Source: Hyalella azteca
Taxonomy: Eukaryota; Arthropoda; Malacostraca; Amphipoda; Hyalellidae
Assembly: GCF_000764305.2 (NCBI RefSeq)
Contig: NW_025942347.1
Coordinates: forward strand, 620,001-684,000
Direction of reading: 5' to 3'
DNA: 64,000 nucleotides
The notes under the pieces: generated by a model
Database searches by the model: none
Told to the model about the DNA's origin: nothing
Seen by the model: only the letters and a program-made list of their open reading frames with translations
Translations under genes and position numbers: made by a program
Part shown: in pieces, positions 1 through 11,410 of the stretch
Numbering within the stretch: the first letter of the stretch is position 1
How the letters are laid out: the number at the start of each line of letters is the position of its first letter

Positions 1-116
1 TCATCAATCATCGCTGCAAAATCATATTCGACCATTACAGTGTATTGGACGGCCTCCGATATGCCGGAGAAGTTTGTATATGCTGCGGTCGTTGGAACAA
101 TTAAGAAGCGCTTGCG
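1..116 (+). other. Possible coding-exon tail at the window edge
   Basis: The first frame is open from the window edge to a TAA at about 172. Its first 38 codons have a protein-like composition (residues such as VYWTASDMPEKFVYAAVVG). A weak GT donor-like site follows at 116, just before the minisatellite. Fifty-odd open codons are not rare by chance in this window and no family is recognised. It could equally be random sequence. Confidence 0.1.
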
Positions 117-126
117 TATGGGAATT

Positions 127-291
127 TGCGTATTCTTGTCTTTAAAACAAGATGCGTATTCTTGTCTTTAAAACAAGATGCGTATTCTTGTCTTTAAAAC
201 AAGATGCGTATTCTTGTCTTTAGCATGCGTAACAAGATGCGTATTCTTGTCTTTAGCATGCGTAACAAGATGCGTATTCTTGTCTTTAGCA
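127..291. repeat. Minisatellite, 26-33 bp unit
   Basis: About six head-to-tail copies share the core GCGTATTCTTGTCTTTA. The first copies have a 26-bp period ending in AAACAAGAT. The later ones are 33 bp because AGCATGCGTAAC replaces that tail, so two unit types sit in sequential blocks. An open frame at 178-492 runs through the array but is repeat-derived. Confidence 0.93.
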
Positions 292-1164
292 TCGATGATC
301 AACCGTTCCTTGCTGCTCTTGGCAAATAAAAAGCAATATATCGTCAAGTTTTTACAACGCTTCTATTATTTGAAACAAACATTGCGTCTCACTGAGGGTG
401 TAATGGGAAATCAAATTTTGCTTTATTTGTCTTCCGTCGTTAAAAATCTTCACCCAAATGAGCTGAGTTCTAATGAAATAGATGAAAATTAATAAATTTT
501 CACTTTGTGTGCCAGTAAATGCATATGCTTCAGTGATTTTTACTCGTCAGCTGCAATATTGGAACGAAAACTTTAATTTTATTGTGCTGACTTCACAACA
601 TCATTACGTTAAAATATATTTATTCCCTGTTGCATGTAATGTATGGTGTTGAAAAAGTATCATGGTTGTTTTAGAACATTACAGAATTGAGAGTAATATT
701 GCATGCTTTCTGAATGGAATGCAAAGACAGTAATAATATGATTTCAAATGATATTATTATAACAGTCTGATGGTAATGTGGGAATCAGAAATACCTTGTT
801 ATACGCTTGTTATTGAACTGTGCAGTTACAAGTCGTAGTATTATATGTGATCTAGTCTCCATTCCTGCATGAATTCAATCCCGATTTATTCCTTCGCTCT
901 ATAGTATCGCCCAGGAATTATCGACACAATTATGCTTCTGGTTTAGATTGAATCAACCTACATCTACGGATTCATCAACTGTTGCTAATGCTATTCGTAC
1001 GCAACGGTCTGATAACTAGAGGCACAAACAGATCGGTTGCATTACACTTTTATTTACGTATACATTACCTGAGAACCAATATGTGTCATTCGTACCTAAT
1101 GGCTTGCAAACTATAGAAGTTCCGTCAGTAAAAAATGTGTTGAAGCGTTTGCTCCAGCAATGCT
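292..1164. other. AT-rich sequence, no feature seen
   Basis: No convincing ORF, RNA gene, inverted repeat or tandem array was found here. Stops are frequent in all frames. Confidence 0.6.
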
Positions 1165-1440
1165 ATTCGTACCTACCTACCTGCCTGCCTGGTAACCAAA
1201 GGTGCCGCCATTAGGCAAGGTTTTGGTCCACCAATCAGCAATCCCAGAGAAGGCAGGTGTCTTTTTGGCGCGCGTTGTCATGCTTCGGCATTTCTCAGGG
1301 CAGGTGCCATCGTAGTCAGTTTTTTGTGAGACTTTCCTAGGAGTTTTCTTCCGTATCCCAGTCGCGTACGCTCGACCAATCACAGCGAGGCGGGGGCAGG
1401 TGCCACGAGGATCCTGTTTTTGGGGCTCAAACGATCATGG
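1165..1440. other. GC-richer islet with two CCAAT boxes
   Basis: A roughly 270-bp GC-richer patch opens with alternating CCTA/CCTG tetramers and carries CCAATCA twice (about 1231 and 1376). A 68-codon open frame exists on the minus strand but matches nothing I know. No TATA box or initiator is placed to complete a promoter, so this is described only as a compositional patch. Confidence 0.3.
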
Positions 1441-1480
1441 TCAACGTCTGGGTGAGGTGGTCTAACGTGTAGGACTGATG

Positions 1481-1826
1481 AACACAGGATATATATGCAG
1501 GATGTATTTACAAGATATATGATAAAGATATATGTATACAGGATATATTATACAAGATATATGATAAAGATATATGTACACAGGATATATTATACAAGAT
1601 ATATGATACAAGATATATGTATACAGGATAAATAATACAAGATATATCTATGCAGGATGTATTTACAAGATATATGATACAAGATTTATGATACAAGATT
1701 TATGATACAAGATTTATGATACAAGATATATGGTACAAGATATATGATACAAGACATATGATACAAGATATATGATGCAAGATTTATGATACAAGATATA
1801 TGTATACAGGATATATGCATGTATGC
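1481..1826. repeat. AT-rich minisatellite, about 14-bp unit
   Basis: More than 20 imperfect copies of a unit like ACAAGATATATGAT run through the interval, mixed with ACAGGATATAT variants. A more regular block of near-identical 14-mers lies at about 1670-1800. The minus-strand open frame in it is low-complexity Tyr/Ile/Ser repeat. Confidence 0.93.
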
Positions 1827-2130
1827 AAAGCCGCTGGTACTTTGTTCGCTGTTCGTATAGACAAATATTAGCTGCGAATGATTTCTTCTACCAAATTATG
1901 AATTGTCTATTTTAGACTCATCTCATATAAAATACGCGGGTAGTCAAATTTGTAACTAATTAATAACCTGGAAAATAATTTTTGCAATCGAGAAAAATAG
2001 ACAATGGCTGGTTGTATAATTTTTAAGGCCAAAAGTTTGCGTATGTAATTAGTTGTTCAAAATTAGCAGATACGCATGCGTCATACATTATTTCCGTGAA
2101 TATGATGGCAGATTCGTACGTGAGGACTAA

Positions 2131-2206
2131 ATTTTTCTAAGGAAATAAGTAACATATTTTTCTAAGGAAATAACTAGCATAATTTTTCTAAGGAAATAAC
2201 ATAGAT
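2131..2206. repeat. Short tandem repeat, three copies of about 28 bp
   Basis: TTTTTCTAAGGAAATAA occurs three times at 26-28 bp spacing with a variable linker. Confidence 0.85.
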
Positions 2207-3606
2207 TGGCCAATTGCCGACGCATCCTGGTAGGATGTCTAAGACAGGCGGGCACTGTTATTTAATTGAGATGAAAGTATCCTTATTTAAGGATTTGGTC
2301 GCCTGATTTTTTGTTCAAGTTTTTACACTTGTCGTATATATTACTGGTTTGTTACTGAGGAAAATTAGGATTCGTACTGCTGCTTGAATGAATGATTTTA
2401 ATGTGTTTTTTTTTTTGCAGCAGTTGGTCCAAACAATTGCTCAAATTATTGTGCTCAATTCGAAAAAAGTGTCACAAATCAAATGAATTTCTTACTGCTC
2501 TAATGTCTCGTGTAATCGGGTTAAATTCAGCGAAAGTTAGTGTGAATAAGTGTGAATTGTCAAGGACTATTATTCGCTTATAAATTTAATAAAATGAAAT
2601 TCATTTAAGTAAATGAAATTACACGGTTCAAAATATCGAGTTAATCACGTACGTGCTCAGACAAAGAACGCGGGTGATATTCGAGCTCATGAGTATTCGA
2701 ACTCGAAAATCTCAACACTCTCGATCAGTTTAATTTCCATTCATTTGGATTGAGCTCCAAGATATTTGATTCGTTTTGATATTTTCTTAAAAAAAAGATA
2801 TTTTCTTTTTAACAATGAATAAAGGTGGCGCTTCAGCCTGACAACCTGGGACTGCTACCTCCAAAATTTGTTTCGGAAATACTAATAAATAAACCATGTA
2901 AATGAATTGGCCTTTTTAATCAAATATTGACCACTCATATAATTATTTTAGGATTTTCAATATTAGTATGCGGGAAGCGGTAGCAATTCAGGCTCTGTAA
3001 TACTGACGAGGTCACGAAAAACACCAACCAATATCAAAAATAAATACGAAGTTCATTACAATGATTAAATAACGTTTCTACACAAAAAAAAAACCGTCGG
3101 TAATTTGAACAAATATTTTTACCGTTAATTTTCCCTGTTGTTATATGGCAGAAGCCTTGCCTCGAGGGCTATTGAATCAACTAACCCGTAACTTGATTGC
3201 TGCGTATTTGTTTGCATATTCTAACCCTGTACCGAGTTTTTGATTGGAAAAGTTGCGAGCAGCAGTTGCTCATTTTATTTTTTGATAGAATTATGAACTC
3301 TGTTTGGGGGTTTCCATATCTTCTTAATTAACGCTCTTTTTTATTTTTAAGATAAATCTTTGAATAGGAATCAAAGGTTCTTTTAAAAGCCTCCAAATCT
3401 TAAGGACTGATAAAAATCTAGCAATTCTAAATGAGTTATCACTAACAACTGGCTCAGTGCAACTGATCAAAGGTAGCCTATAAATCAACCTTTCGCCTGG
3501 TGATGATCTATAACAACTGATTTTAATCCTTTACCTTCCTCGATTATCACAAGACTACAGAAAAAAACTGCTGACATGCGGTGAACCACGGGTGGCTTGT
3601 TAATAT
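2207..3606. other. AT-rich sequence with one strong acceptor-like site
   Basis: There is a good 3' splice-like signal at 2407-2420: an unbroken T tract, then GCAG. It is followed by an open frame of about 54 codons to a TAA at 2583, without a clear downstream donor. I do not recognise the peptide and treat the signal as probably fortuitous. Nothing else stands out. Confidence 0.35.
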
Positions 3607-3729
3607 ATGGAACGATCGCAAGATTGGCATCCAAACAACTCGTCGCAAGCAGCTAATCACAGCAGAGCTGATGACCAGCAGCTGGAGCAGCACGAGGCAG
3701 CTGCTAAGAGGCAGCTGATGGCTCCTTGA
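3607..3729 (+). CDS. Small ORF, 40 codons, unknown
   Basis: This is a complete ATG-to-TGA frame of 40 codons, below the usual ORF length cut-off. The peptide is very hydrophilic, with a Gln/Ala/His-rich second half (residues 15-34 include QAANHSRADDQQLEQHEAAA), and has no signal peptide or membrane segment. The DNA in its second half is rich in CAGCAG and CAGCTG motifs, so the composition may come from a decayed triplet-type repeat rather than selection on a protein. The start context is mediocre (T at -3, G at +4). No family is recognised. It could also be part of a larger exon or chance. The large minisatellite at 3861 begins 130 bp downstream. Confidence 0.18.
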   Translation: MERSQDWHPNNSSQAANHSRADDQQLEQHEAAAKRQLMAP

Positions 3730-3860
3730 CGATACAAAAAAAAAGAACTCAGCTGGCCATTAAAAAATCTCGCGCTGCCTCCTAGGCAGGTGCTCCACCG
3801 CGCCGATTGTCCTGCTTTTGTCTACTGATTTTTTTCATGAATTTATTTCTGTACTCGTGT

Positions 3861-4343
3861 ACCGAATGTCTTGTTATGACCGCCCGCCTATCATGCGCCG
3901 AATGTCTTGTTCTGATCGCCCGCCTATCATGTACCGAATGTCTTGTTCTGGCGCCCGTCCATCGTGCGCCGAATGTCTTGTTCGGGCGCCCGTCCATCAT
4001 GCACCGAATGTCTTGTTCTGATCGCCCGCCTATCATGTACCGAATGTCTTGTTCTGACCGCCCGTCTATCATGCGCCGAATTTCTTGTTCTGACCGCCCG
4101 CCTATCATGCGCCGAATATCTTGTTCTGGCGCCCGTCCATCGTGCGCCGAATGTCTTGTTCTGGCGCCCGTCCATCGTGCGCCGAATGTCTTGTTCGGGC
4201 GCCCGTCCATCGTGCGCCGAATGTCTTGTTCTGATCGCCCGCCTATCATGCACCGAATGTCTTGTTCTGATCGCCCGCCTATCATGCACCGAATGTCTTG
4301 TTCTGATCGCCCGCCTATCATGCGCCGAATGTCTTGTTCTGAT
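3861..4343. repeat. Minisatellite, 35/36-bp unit, about 13.6 copies
   Basis: The shared core is CCGAATGTCTTGTTCTG. Two unit classes are interspersed: a 36-bp form with ATCGCCCGCCTATCATG and a 35-bp form with GCGCCCGTCCATCGTG. The 1-bp difference shifts the reading frame repeatedly, yet the unit lacks stops in several frames on both strands. That explains the long overlapping open frames here (up to 299 codons on the minus strand), which are not genes. Confidence 0.97.
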
Positions 4344-5779
4344 TTTCTGTAATTGTGCTTCAAATTGCTTATCCTGATTGACGTGGTCTTCATATTTAGA
4401 AAACAATGTTGAATGCAGCTACGATGATTCAGTGTGCGTATAAAGTAAATTGTTTTTACTTTACTTAGTTGATTGTTTATATAACCGAGCGTCGACCATA
4501 TTGATTTTCTTTCATTGTGTCGGTGGATAGGGAATATTAAAATGATTGTAATGCTTTTGCGGCTTATAATTATTTTATTATTTTTAAGCCACATATTTAA
4601 TGCATTTTTATTGCTAAAATTTGTGCAGCGATTATGGAAAAATTTACACTTTTTGGGAAAAGTATTGATTGTGAGGATCAAATTCGAAGGTTTACCTGCA
4701 TGGCCGTTCCGGGAATAAGCGGGCCGGTTTTTCTCAGGTTCTCAGTCTATTTTTATCTGGGATGCACGAATGCTTTCTCGTTAATTAATGCCTCTAATGT
4801 ATCGGGCTATCGGCTGTGGCTTGCGTCCATTATAGAATTTTTTCATGCTTGCTTTTCCTTATTTCTGAATTTTCAGCTTTTTCGTATTTTTGATACACAA
4901 AAGTGAAAATGATTGAAGCTCGATTGATTCGATTACTTTGATATCATGGACAGATTATTGTAATATTTTGTATCATATAAATATATTGTTAAATAGTTTA
5001 ATTTCAGGATGTTGGCACCACTTGTATTTTCTGCAGTTGTATTTTCCAGGACAATCTTCGAAATTATTAATAATTTAAAGGAATTAGATAACGCAATCTT
5101 AGCACGAGGAGAATTTTCGCTGTGTAAATTAATTTTTGAAGAGTTGAAACTCGGTACATGTACACGGTTTTGTATGTATTGTTTTATTTCATTGATTATT
5201 AAATTCGCTCATTGAGTTTTATCATAATTTTTTCTCATTTATTAAATGCTTTCGCAGAACGATCTTTGGTTTCATGTCAGTGGCCATCGAATGCTATAGT
5301 ACAATAATTATTCGACGGAATCATCCCAGCAATTTTTATATTGAGTGACATGTTAATTCCTGCCATCGTGTGATGTTTCAATAGTTATTTGATCGTGTCA
5401 TGGTTTTACCTTGCTCATATCAACTGTTATTCTATATTATGCACGTGTTCTCCATTATGATTGCCTATTATAATGCCTATTTTACTATTACGCAATGCCT
5501 ATTTATTTATAATGCCTTCATTATAATTGCCTATTATAATGTCTATTAACTATGCCTATTTTACTAGGATGAATATAATAATTGATATGAATGCTACGTT
5601 ATTAAAATAAATGTTGGAAATTACTTTGTAAAAAAAATCAAGAATATCATATTCAAACCATAAGTAAATTAGTTTCATTATCTTCTTATTTACGTGAACG
5701 TCCATAGCGATAAATAATACTAATTTAACCTGGATAAAAAATCCTTGATATTTTCAAATTATATACATTTATTCATAAA
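4344..5779. other. AT-rich sequence, no gene recognised
   Basis: An open frame at 4634-4906 and another at 5009-5215 are unrecognised. The second begins right after a TTTAATTTCAG acceptor-like site at 5008, so it could be an exon, but no firm donor follows. A degenerate run of TAATGCCTATT-like words lies at about 5460-5575. Confidence 0.45.
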
Positions 5780-5801
5780 GGCAACCTCACATGAGGTTGC
5801 C
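5780..5801. repeat. 22-bp inverted repeat
   Basis: GGCAACCTCA and TGAGGTTGCC are perfect 10-bp arms with a 2-nt centre (CA). The repeat lies at the edge of a GC-richer patch. No transcript context is apparent. Confidence 0.85.
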
Positions 5802-6080
5802 TCACGGCACGAGTAAAGTTTGCGTCTCGAATCCGTGCGCGTTTCTTACCACATGTTGGGGCGGCTGTTTTTCGCTGAGGCCGGACAGCTGCCGCCGACA
5901 CACCCCCTCCAAAAGTCCTAGAAATAACCGAGGGACACGAGAAAGAAAACGGCACAAAACGCAAGCTAAACGGCTTTTCTATCGAAAGTGCCTGAAGAAA
6001 TGTTTGGACGTTCCCAAAAATGTCGGCAGCGAGCGAGGCGATGGATGGGTTGGAGAAAAACATTTGTTTTAAGATGGCCC
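5802..6080. other. GC-richer patch with open frames on both strands
   Basis: Two overlapping frames of 93 and 96 codons are open here (5791-6072 plus, 5773-6063 minus). The plus frame is basic and Cys/Arg/Lys-rich. Neither is recognised. Stop codons are scarce because of the local GC content, so overlapping open frames are expected. Confidence 0.3.
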
Positions 6081-6937
6081 TTCAATGCAGTTACGTGTCC
6101 CAACAACATGCGCGCATAACGAGGATTTCGCTCCTTGTAGAAATATGTACACAATTGAGAATGTTTGTAGATGCGTTCAGGAAAATAAATTATCGAACGG
6201 ATGACGACCTGTATGGATGAAAGTCTAGCGAATGTCTAAGTAACCAGTAAGAAGTTATTTGCTTAATAATTGATTTAATTTGCTAATTTGCTTAATTGTC
6301 TGACCGTTTTTCCGAACACAAAATACGTCTCCTCGCACATCGTTAGACTCTTACTTCAAGAAGTAATAAATGCCATAGTTTTGTATCATGGGAGTATATA
6401 GCTAATTTTAATACATAATTATTCATGAATTAATCGAAATTTGAACAAGCCTAACGATTTCACTTTTGTTAAAAGTTTTTTAAGTTTTAATTTTTTTTGC
6501 CACGCGTTTAGAATCCTCTAAACAAATCTTTATTCCAAGAAAGGGAATAGTACAACCCAACTTTATACTCAGGCCGGAGAATAAATTTATAATACTTTTA
6601 TATTAATTTCATAATATTTTCACAATAACTGCATAATAATTTCACAATAATTTCATAGAAATTTGCATAATATACGCAGGTCCATGCAGCATCGTGTCAA
6701 TTCAATTACCATGTCTGCCTCAACACCACAAACCTGACCGACAATAATGGGGCTCTAAGGGGCCAATTCGAGGGCTCCACGTGTGGACTTTCCCCCGAAC
6801 TAAGCTGTTGAGGTTGAGTGCTCCGCTTTATTACATAATTTGCAATGCAAGTTCTTCTATGCATCTCAAAAAATAATCAATTTCATTCTCTAAAAAACTT
6901 CGTTTGGAACTGAATTTAGTGTAATCTCATTTATAAA
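6081..6937. other. AT-rich sequence, no feature seen
   Basis: Short direct repeats of TTTCATAATA/TTTCACAATA type occur at about 6600-6660. No gene or structured element was found. Confidence 0.55.
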
Positions 6938-6967
6938 GTTTTTTTTTCTTTCTTTGTGCAGGTAAGC
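6938..6967 (+). promoter_or_regulatory. Fused 3'/5' splice site (recursive-splicing type motif)
   Basis: A 20-nt, almost pure pyrimidine tract ends in TGCAG at 6961. The next bases are GTAAGC, a strong 5' splice site. The arrangement pyrimidine tract-NCAG|GTAAG is the consensus of ratcheting points in long introns, known in Drosophila and vertebrates. A zero-length exon would be removed in two steps. The alternative is that only the acceptor is used, to include the 50-bp exon that follows. Confidence 0.35.
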
Positions 6968-7011
6968 AGGCGACAAGGAAACTGACGGGTTCGCAGATGC
7001 GCTTCGGCGAG
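6962..7011 (+). CDS. Candidate 50-bp exon after the fused splice site
   Basis: The segment lies between the acceptor at 6961 and a GTAGGT donor at 7012. Of its three frames, one is open throughout: entered with one nucleotide carried over, it reads 16 residues, KQATRKLTGSQMRFGE, and ends on a codon boundary. A length of 50 bp (not a multiple of three) would shift the frame if skipped or included. That suits either a recursive-splicing exon or an alternatively spliced cassette. I do not recognise the peptide. Support is only the splice signals and one open frame, so chance remains possible. Confidence 0.22.
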
Positions 7012-8548
7012 GTAGGTCTGTATAGTCTTGCATTAACTGTATTTTCATATTTTATTTCGTCAACTAGTCTGTCACTTTTGTTACGGTTTTGTAGAGAGCC
7101 GCTAAACTTTCTGATGAATCCCGCCAGCATATTTTATTCTTTTTCATGTAATGGAACTGAACCTTCTTATGGAATGTGCGCTGGCGGCTTTTATTGTTTT
7201 GGATTTAATAGAATTAAACTATCTATAAGTGCCCTAAGTAATGGTGAAAATTCCACCGACATTAAAATAATGACTTAAGGTAACAGTTTTATTTTGCGTT
7301 CTTTTCCATTTTAATTGAATAATAATTCAATGTAAAATTTTCATCGCTTAAATTTCTGGCTTTAATGGATCCCAATCCGCGCAGGAAATCTACATTTTCA
7401 ACCTCTGAAAAGAATTGTATTCAACCTCTGGATGTAATTGTACAATTAATAACATTAAATAATTGTATTAAACCTCTGTATTTAATTGTATAACAATTAG
7501 ATGCTCGGGGGGAAAACAATTTCAAAAGAATACCAACAATCTTTCCTTGTAAACACTATAAACACATGCTGCAAACAAGGTCGTTGCACAATGCCTTCTT
7601 ATCATAACCTACCCTGGAGCGCTCCCCTTTGGATGCCCTGGCGCACTTTCTCCTTCATAACCGCACTTTTTCCGTGCCTCTGTGTCGTAAATATCGGCCT
7701 TGCGTTGCAGAATCAAGTTGCTTGTGCGACGTCTATCATAATTATTGCTAAGAGTTCCGCAAAACTTCCTTTTGTATGTGGGTCAATGCGCATTATTCAA
7801 TGTTCAATTAAATTGACTCGAGCTATGATTAAAGTTGGGGAGTAAGGTTAGTGTTGCATATGTGATTGTTTTACAACTACTTTGGTTAAGCTACTAGTGT
7901 AGATCTATTTATTGAACCTTTGCGAAAATGGACGATTTCACTGAAGGATATTTATATTATTCCTTGCTACTTGTTCTACTAAAAAAACAGGTACATAGTT
8001 TGCGTAGTCCAAACTTATTCGAGTGCATCTTTGCGGTTATTTTTAGCGCATCTTTGTGGTGTTTCCATCCTGAATTTGATCATTTATGAGGCTAGACAAC
8101 GATAGTTATTGATGTCACTCACATAAAGGCAACTATTTTAGCATTATAAATTGATAAGTGTTTTCAAGTAACATTTCCACCAGTTGTTTCGTCTCTTGCA
8201 GCTGTACAGTCTTCAGCACTTACAGTTAAGATATTACTACGAGTCGCTGTAACGCTTGTTATAGCTATAACATGCTGTTAACATGTGACTATAATAACAT
8301 TGTCATTACAACAGCATTTGTAACAATAACATTCCAATAAGATTAGGTAGCGTGTAGGTCGCCTGCATTCCTTGCGTAAACGGGCAGACAGTTGCGGCGC
8401 GTGAGTAACGCTATATTCAGGGAAATGAGCTTTAGTTTTATAAAATACTGAAGCAATTGTTTGCAATTGTTTGGGTCTTTCTGACCCAGTCCTGGCTTGA
8501 CCAAAAAGGCGTAGCAGTGCTGCGTGCAAGAAAAAAGCACCACAATTG
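7012..8548. other. Mostly AT-rich sequence, no recognised gene
   Basis: The frame of the candidate exon stays open to 7278. A 114-codon ORF at 7501-7845 has a hydrophobic, Cys-containing composition but matches no family I know. A good acceptor-like site (TTTCGTCTCTTGCAG, ending at 8201) is followed by 16 open codons. None of these adds up to a gene model. Confidence 0.35.
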
Positions 8549-8877
8549 AAATATGAGAATATGATCTATTGGGAAATATAAAAGTATGATTTATTCTGAA
8601 ATACGAAAATATGATCCATTGGGAAATATAAAAGTATGATTTATTGGGAAATACGAAAATATGATCCATTGGGAAACATAAAAGTATGATTTATTGGGAA
8701 ATACGAAAATATGATCCATTGGGAAATATAAAAGTATGATTTATTGGGAAATACGAAAATATGATCCATTGGGAAACATAAAAGTATGATTTATTGGGAA
8801 ATACGAAAATATGATCCATTGGGAAAACTAAAAGTATGATTTATTGGGAAGTATGAAAATATGATCCATTGGGAAAA
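8549..8877. repeat. Minisatellite with alternating 25-bp subunits
   Basis: Two related subunits alternate strictly. One contains ATGATCCATTGGGAAA and the other ATGATTTATTGGGAAA, giving a 50-bp higher-order unit repeated about 6.5 times. The fixed alternation means the dimer, not the monomer, was amplified. Confidence 0.95.
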
Positions 8878-9575
8878 GCAACTATTACCCGTATGACCTG
8901 GCCTGGCAAAAGGGGCGTATCAGTGCTACATGCAAGAATTGTATCACTATTTGGAAAATTTGACTCGTTAATTTTTCTGAGTTTACTTAATGACCTCGCG
9001 ACGATCCTTTCATTTAAACTCTTAAGTTTTTTGCCTGTAACTCTTGCGCTGGCAGCGCTGCTGTTTAGATATCGTTAGCGTTGTTCAGTAATGGGGCAAC
9101 ATATTTCCTGCACCTGGAATAAAGTGTATTTTACTATAAAATTCTGAATGAATTCTTCGTTCATAAGAGCGTTCCTCAATATTTCGTAATTAGTTGGTGG
9201 TTCTTGGTGGTTGGTACATGCAAATGACGTTCTAACTTTCATATCATTACTTCGATAAGTGGCAGTTTATTTTTGATAACGCGTTGTTCCATTATTAGTT
9301 GTATTTGCAAGCTTTTAGCGTAATTGTGAGCATGAATAATGTAAATTATTCATTATAATTCATTATAATTATTTAATTAACCTTGAATAATGAGCCTGTT
9401 AGTTTACCAGTGACCTTCTTGGTGCCCATGTGAAAATTTTCTCCTTTAATTATATATTCAGAGATCATTCCTCGCCATTTCGTTGTTACCAAGATAAAAA
9501 TATGAATTGCATTGCAATTTTGCGTAATAGACTGCGTTAGATTCCTGCCACTCTGGATATTGTAAATTGCAATGA
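8878..9575. other. AT-rich sequence, no feature seen
   Basis: A short CATTATAATT tandem lies at about 9351-9372. Nothing else was found. Confidence 0.55.
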
Positions 9576-9711
9576 TTTTTAGCGCATTTTCTCATTGATG
9601 AAAAAATGCATTATTGTGCTCGCCATATCCGTCTGTCCGTCCGTGACCTCAAGTTTTCGTCGACGAGAAAATGCGCTCTCTGTCACTCACTGCAGTGAGT
9701 ACTGAGTTATA
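9576..9711 (+). mobile_element. Helentron-like non-autonomous element, copy 1
   Basis: The copy starts TTTTTAGCGCATTTTCTC. It has a short GTCC/GTCT tract, then the inverse GAGAAAATGCGCT, then the 16-bp palindrome ACTCACTGCAGTGAGT, and ends at about GAGTTATA. This is the shortest of five copies because its GTCC tract is reduced. The arrangement of sub-terminal inverted repeats, internal microsatellite and 3' stem-loop matches HINE/DINE-1 type elements mobilised by Helentrons. Confidence 0.8.
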
Positions 9712-10920
9712 CTGTATATATATATATATTTTCATTTATTAGTTTTCGTGTCTAAAAAAATAGCTTCCTCGCGTTGAATCCTCATTTGTAAATTTAACAA
9801 TTCGGTCGTATTTCCAGCGTGCAAATTTCACCCCGTGTGGTAGCGGGCAGGACTGCAAGTACAATTTCCTATTCAAATTCAAACATCGAAAGCAAACAAA
9901 GGGTCTTCCCAAACCGACGAGGCTTATTGGTGTTTGTTGAACTTTTTTTAATTGGTCCATCCGAAACGGTTGACTGAGCCAAATATTGGTTATTCAGCAG
10001 CGAATTCCAGTTTAGCCCGCCCGTCTATGCTTGAATTTTTGAGCGATCGGTTTTGTTTTACGGTTTGGTTAACACTGAATAAATATGTTAGGGATAATAT
10101 TTCACGGAACGATGTGAAATATTATTAGATTTGTAACGAAACTCGGCTCCAGACACTTTAGTTTAAAAAATTATTTGAATTCATACATAGCATTTAAATT
10201 GGATTTCGGTTTGGTTCTAGCTCTGGTCGAAATGATATAAAGTTGAAGACTGTACATTTTTATTATTGCGAAAAATTAGTTTTATCTCGAGCAATACTGA
10301 TATCGGGTCTAGGTTCTGTAATATGATCGTCCAATTCAGTTTCTCTTGAGGAGTTAAACAGTACGGTTCCTGCTAAAATTTTCTGCAAAGAAAACGTCAT
10401 GTGATATCTTCTCGAAGAAAACGATTACAAGGAGGCACTCCTTTATATATTTGAGTTAGATTTTTTAGTACCTTGACGATTCACCTAAATATTATGTTTC
10501 CTGTCAGCAACAATATCTTTAAATTTAATAACCAATGTCTAATGATTTGCGCAGATTCATATTAATGGATCGATGGTGTCTGTATAAGGCAAACCGCGTT
10601 AGATGGAGGCGAATTTGTGCATTGAATCCTGGTAATACTGTGAGTTATATTTATCAAATAATATTTTAATTTGAATACATTACCAGTGGCAAAACAGGTC
10701 TTGTTGGAAACGGTGATAAGAATCAGGTTGTTACTAAGCATCTTCTGTAGAGCTCCAATGGAACATTCTGGCTAATTTTTTTACTTATAATAATGCAGAG
10801 AAATTTGCTTACGCAGATAACTATGTGTGCCTTTTTATTGCATCTGTAAACATTGCCTGCCTGCTGTGAGTGGTTGCCACTACGTCCGCTCGTGTTCTTT
10901 TGGCCCACGATGTTATTAAA
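9712..10920. other. AT-rich sequence, no recognised gene
   Basis: A short (TA)n tract at 9713-9728 directly follows the element. The 73-codon minus-strand frame at 9739-9960 is unrecognised. Nothing else was found. Confidence 0.5.
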
Positions 10921-11111
10921 GTCCCAGTGAATGCGCGCGTGAATGTTGCTCAAGTCCCAGTGAACGCACGCGTGAATGTTGCTCATGTCCCAGTGAATGC
11001 GCGCGTGAATGTTGCTCAAGTCCCAGTGAATGCACGCGTGAATGTTGCTCAAGTCCCAGTGAATGCACTCGTGAATGTTGCTCAAGTCCCAGTGAATGCA
11101 CGCGTGAATGT
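10921..11111. repeat. 33-bp minisatellite, 5.8 copies, open in frame
   Basis: The unit starts GTCCCAGTGAATGC and ends GAATGTTGCTCAA. At 33 bp it preserves frame and is open on both strands: plus reads VPVNARVNVAQ and minus reads HWDLSNIHACI. The plus frame spans 10870-11163 (97 codons) and the minus frame 10723-11214 (163 codons). Differences between copies include a missense L and H, with no clear bias to silent changes, so a repetitive protein is not supported. Related CCACTACG-CCGCT words flank both ends. Confidence 0.93.
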
Positions 11112-11410
11112 ATCCACTACGGCCGCTGCTGTCCTCGGTGCCGACGCACGCCAGAAGCCATAGGGGGTAAACAGGGACGAAGTCTGGCGCCTCAAACATG
11201 ATTTGTTTGGTCATTAAAGAAAGGCGCAGCGATGCAGGCCAAGTGTTGAGCTCATGGCTCGTCTTATGGGGTAACTTTGTTGCAAGTATTACTCATATTG
11301 ACCGAGCCCAGCCGCCCCAAACTTCCGTAGGCTTTACGATCACACGAATGTTGCTGCCAGACGTCGTGCTTTGGTCTTTGTTTATATGCTGCAAACTTGT
11401 AGTGTTTCTG
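11112..11410. other. Spacer between two minisatellites
   Basis: This is moderately GC-rich single-copy sequence with an unrecognised 84-codon frame (11198-11452) that runs into the next array. Confidence 0.45.

Noticed and set aside
3782..4681. Long overlapping ORFs (up to 299 codons minus, 181 plus)
   Set aside because: They come from a stop-free 35/36-bp tandem unit that is open in several frames on both strands and shifts frame between copies.
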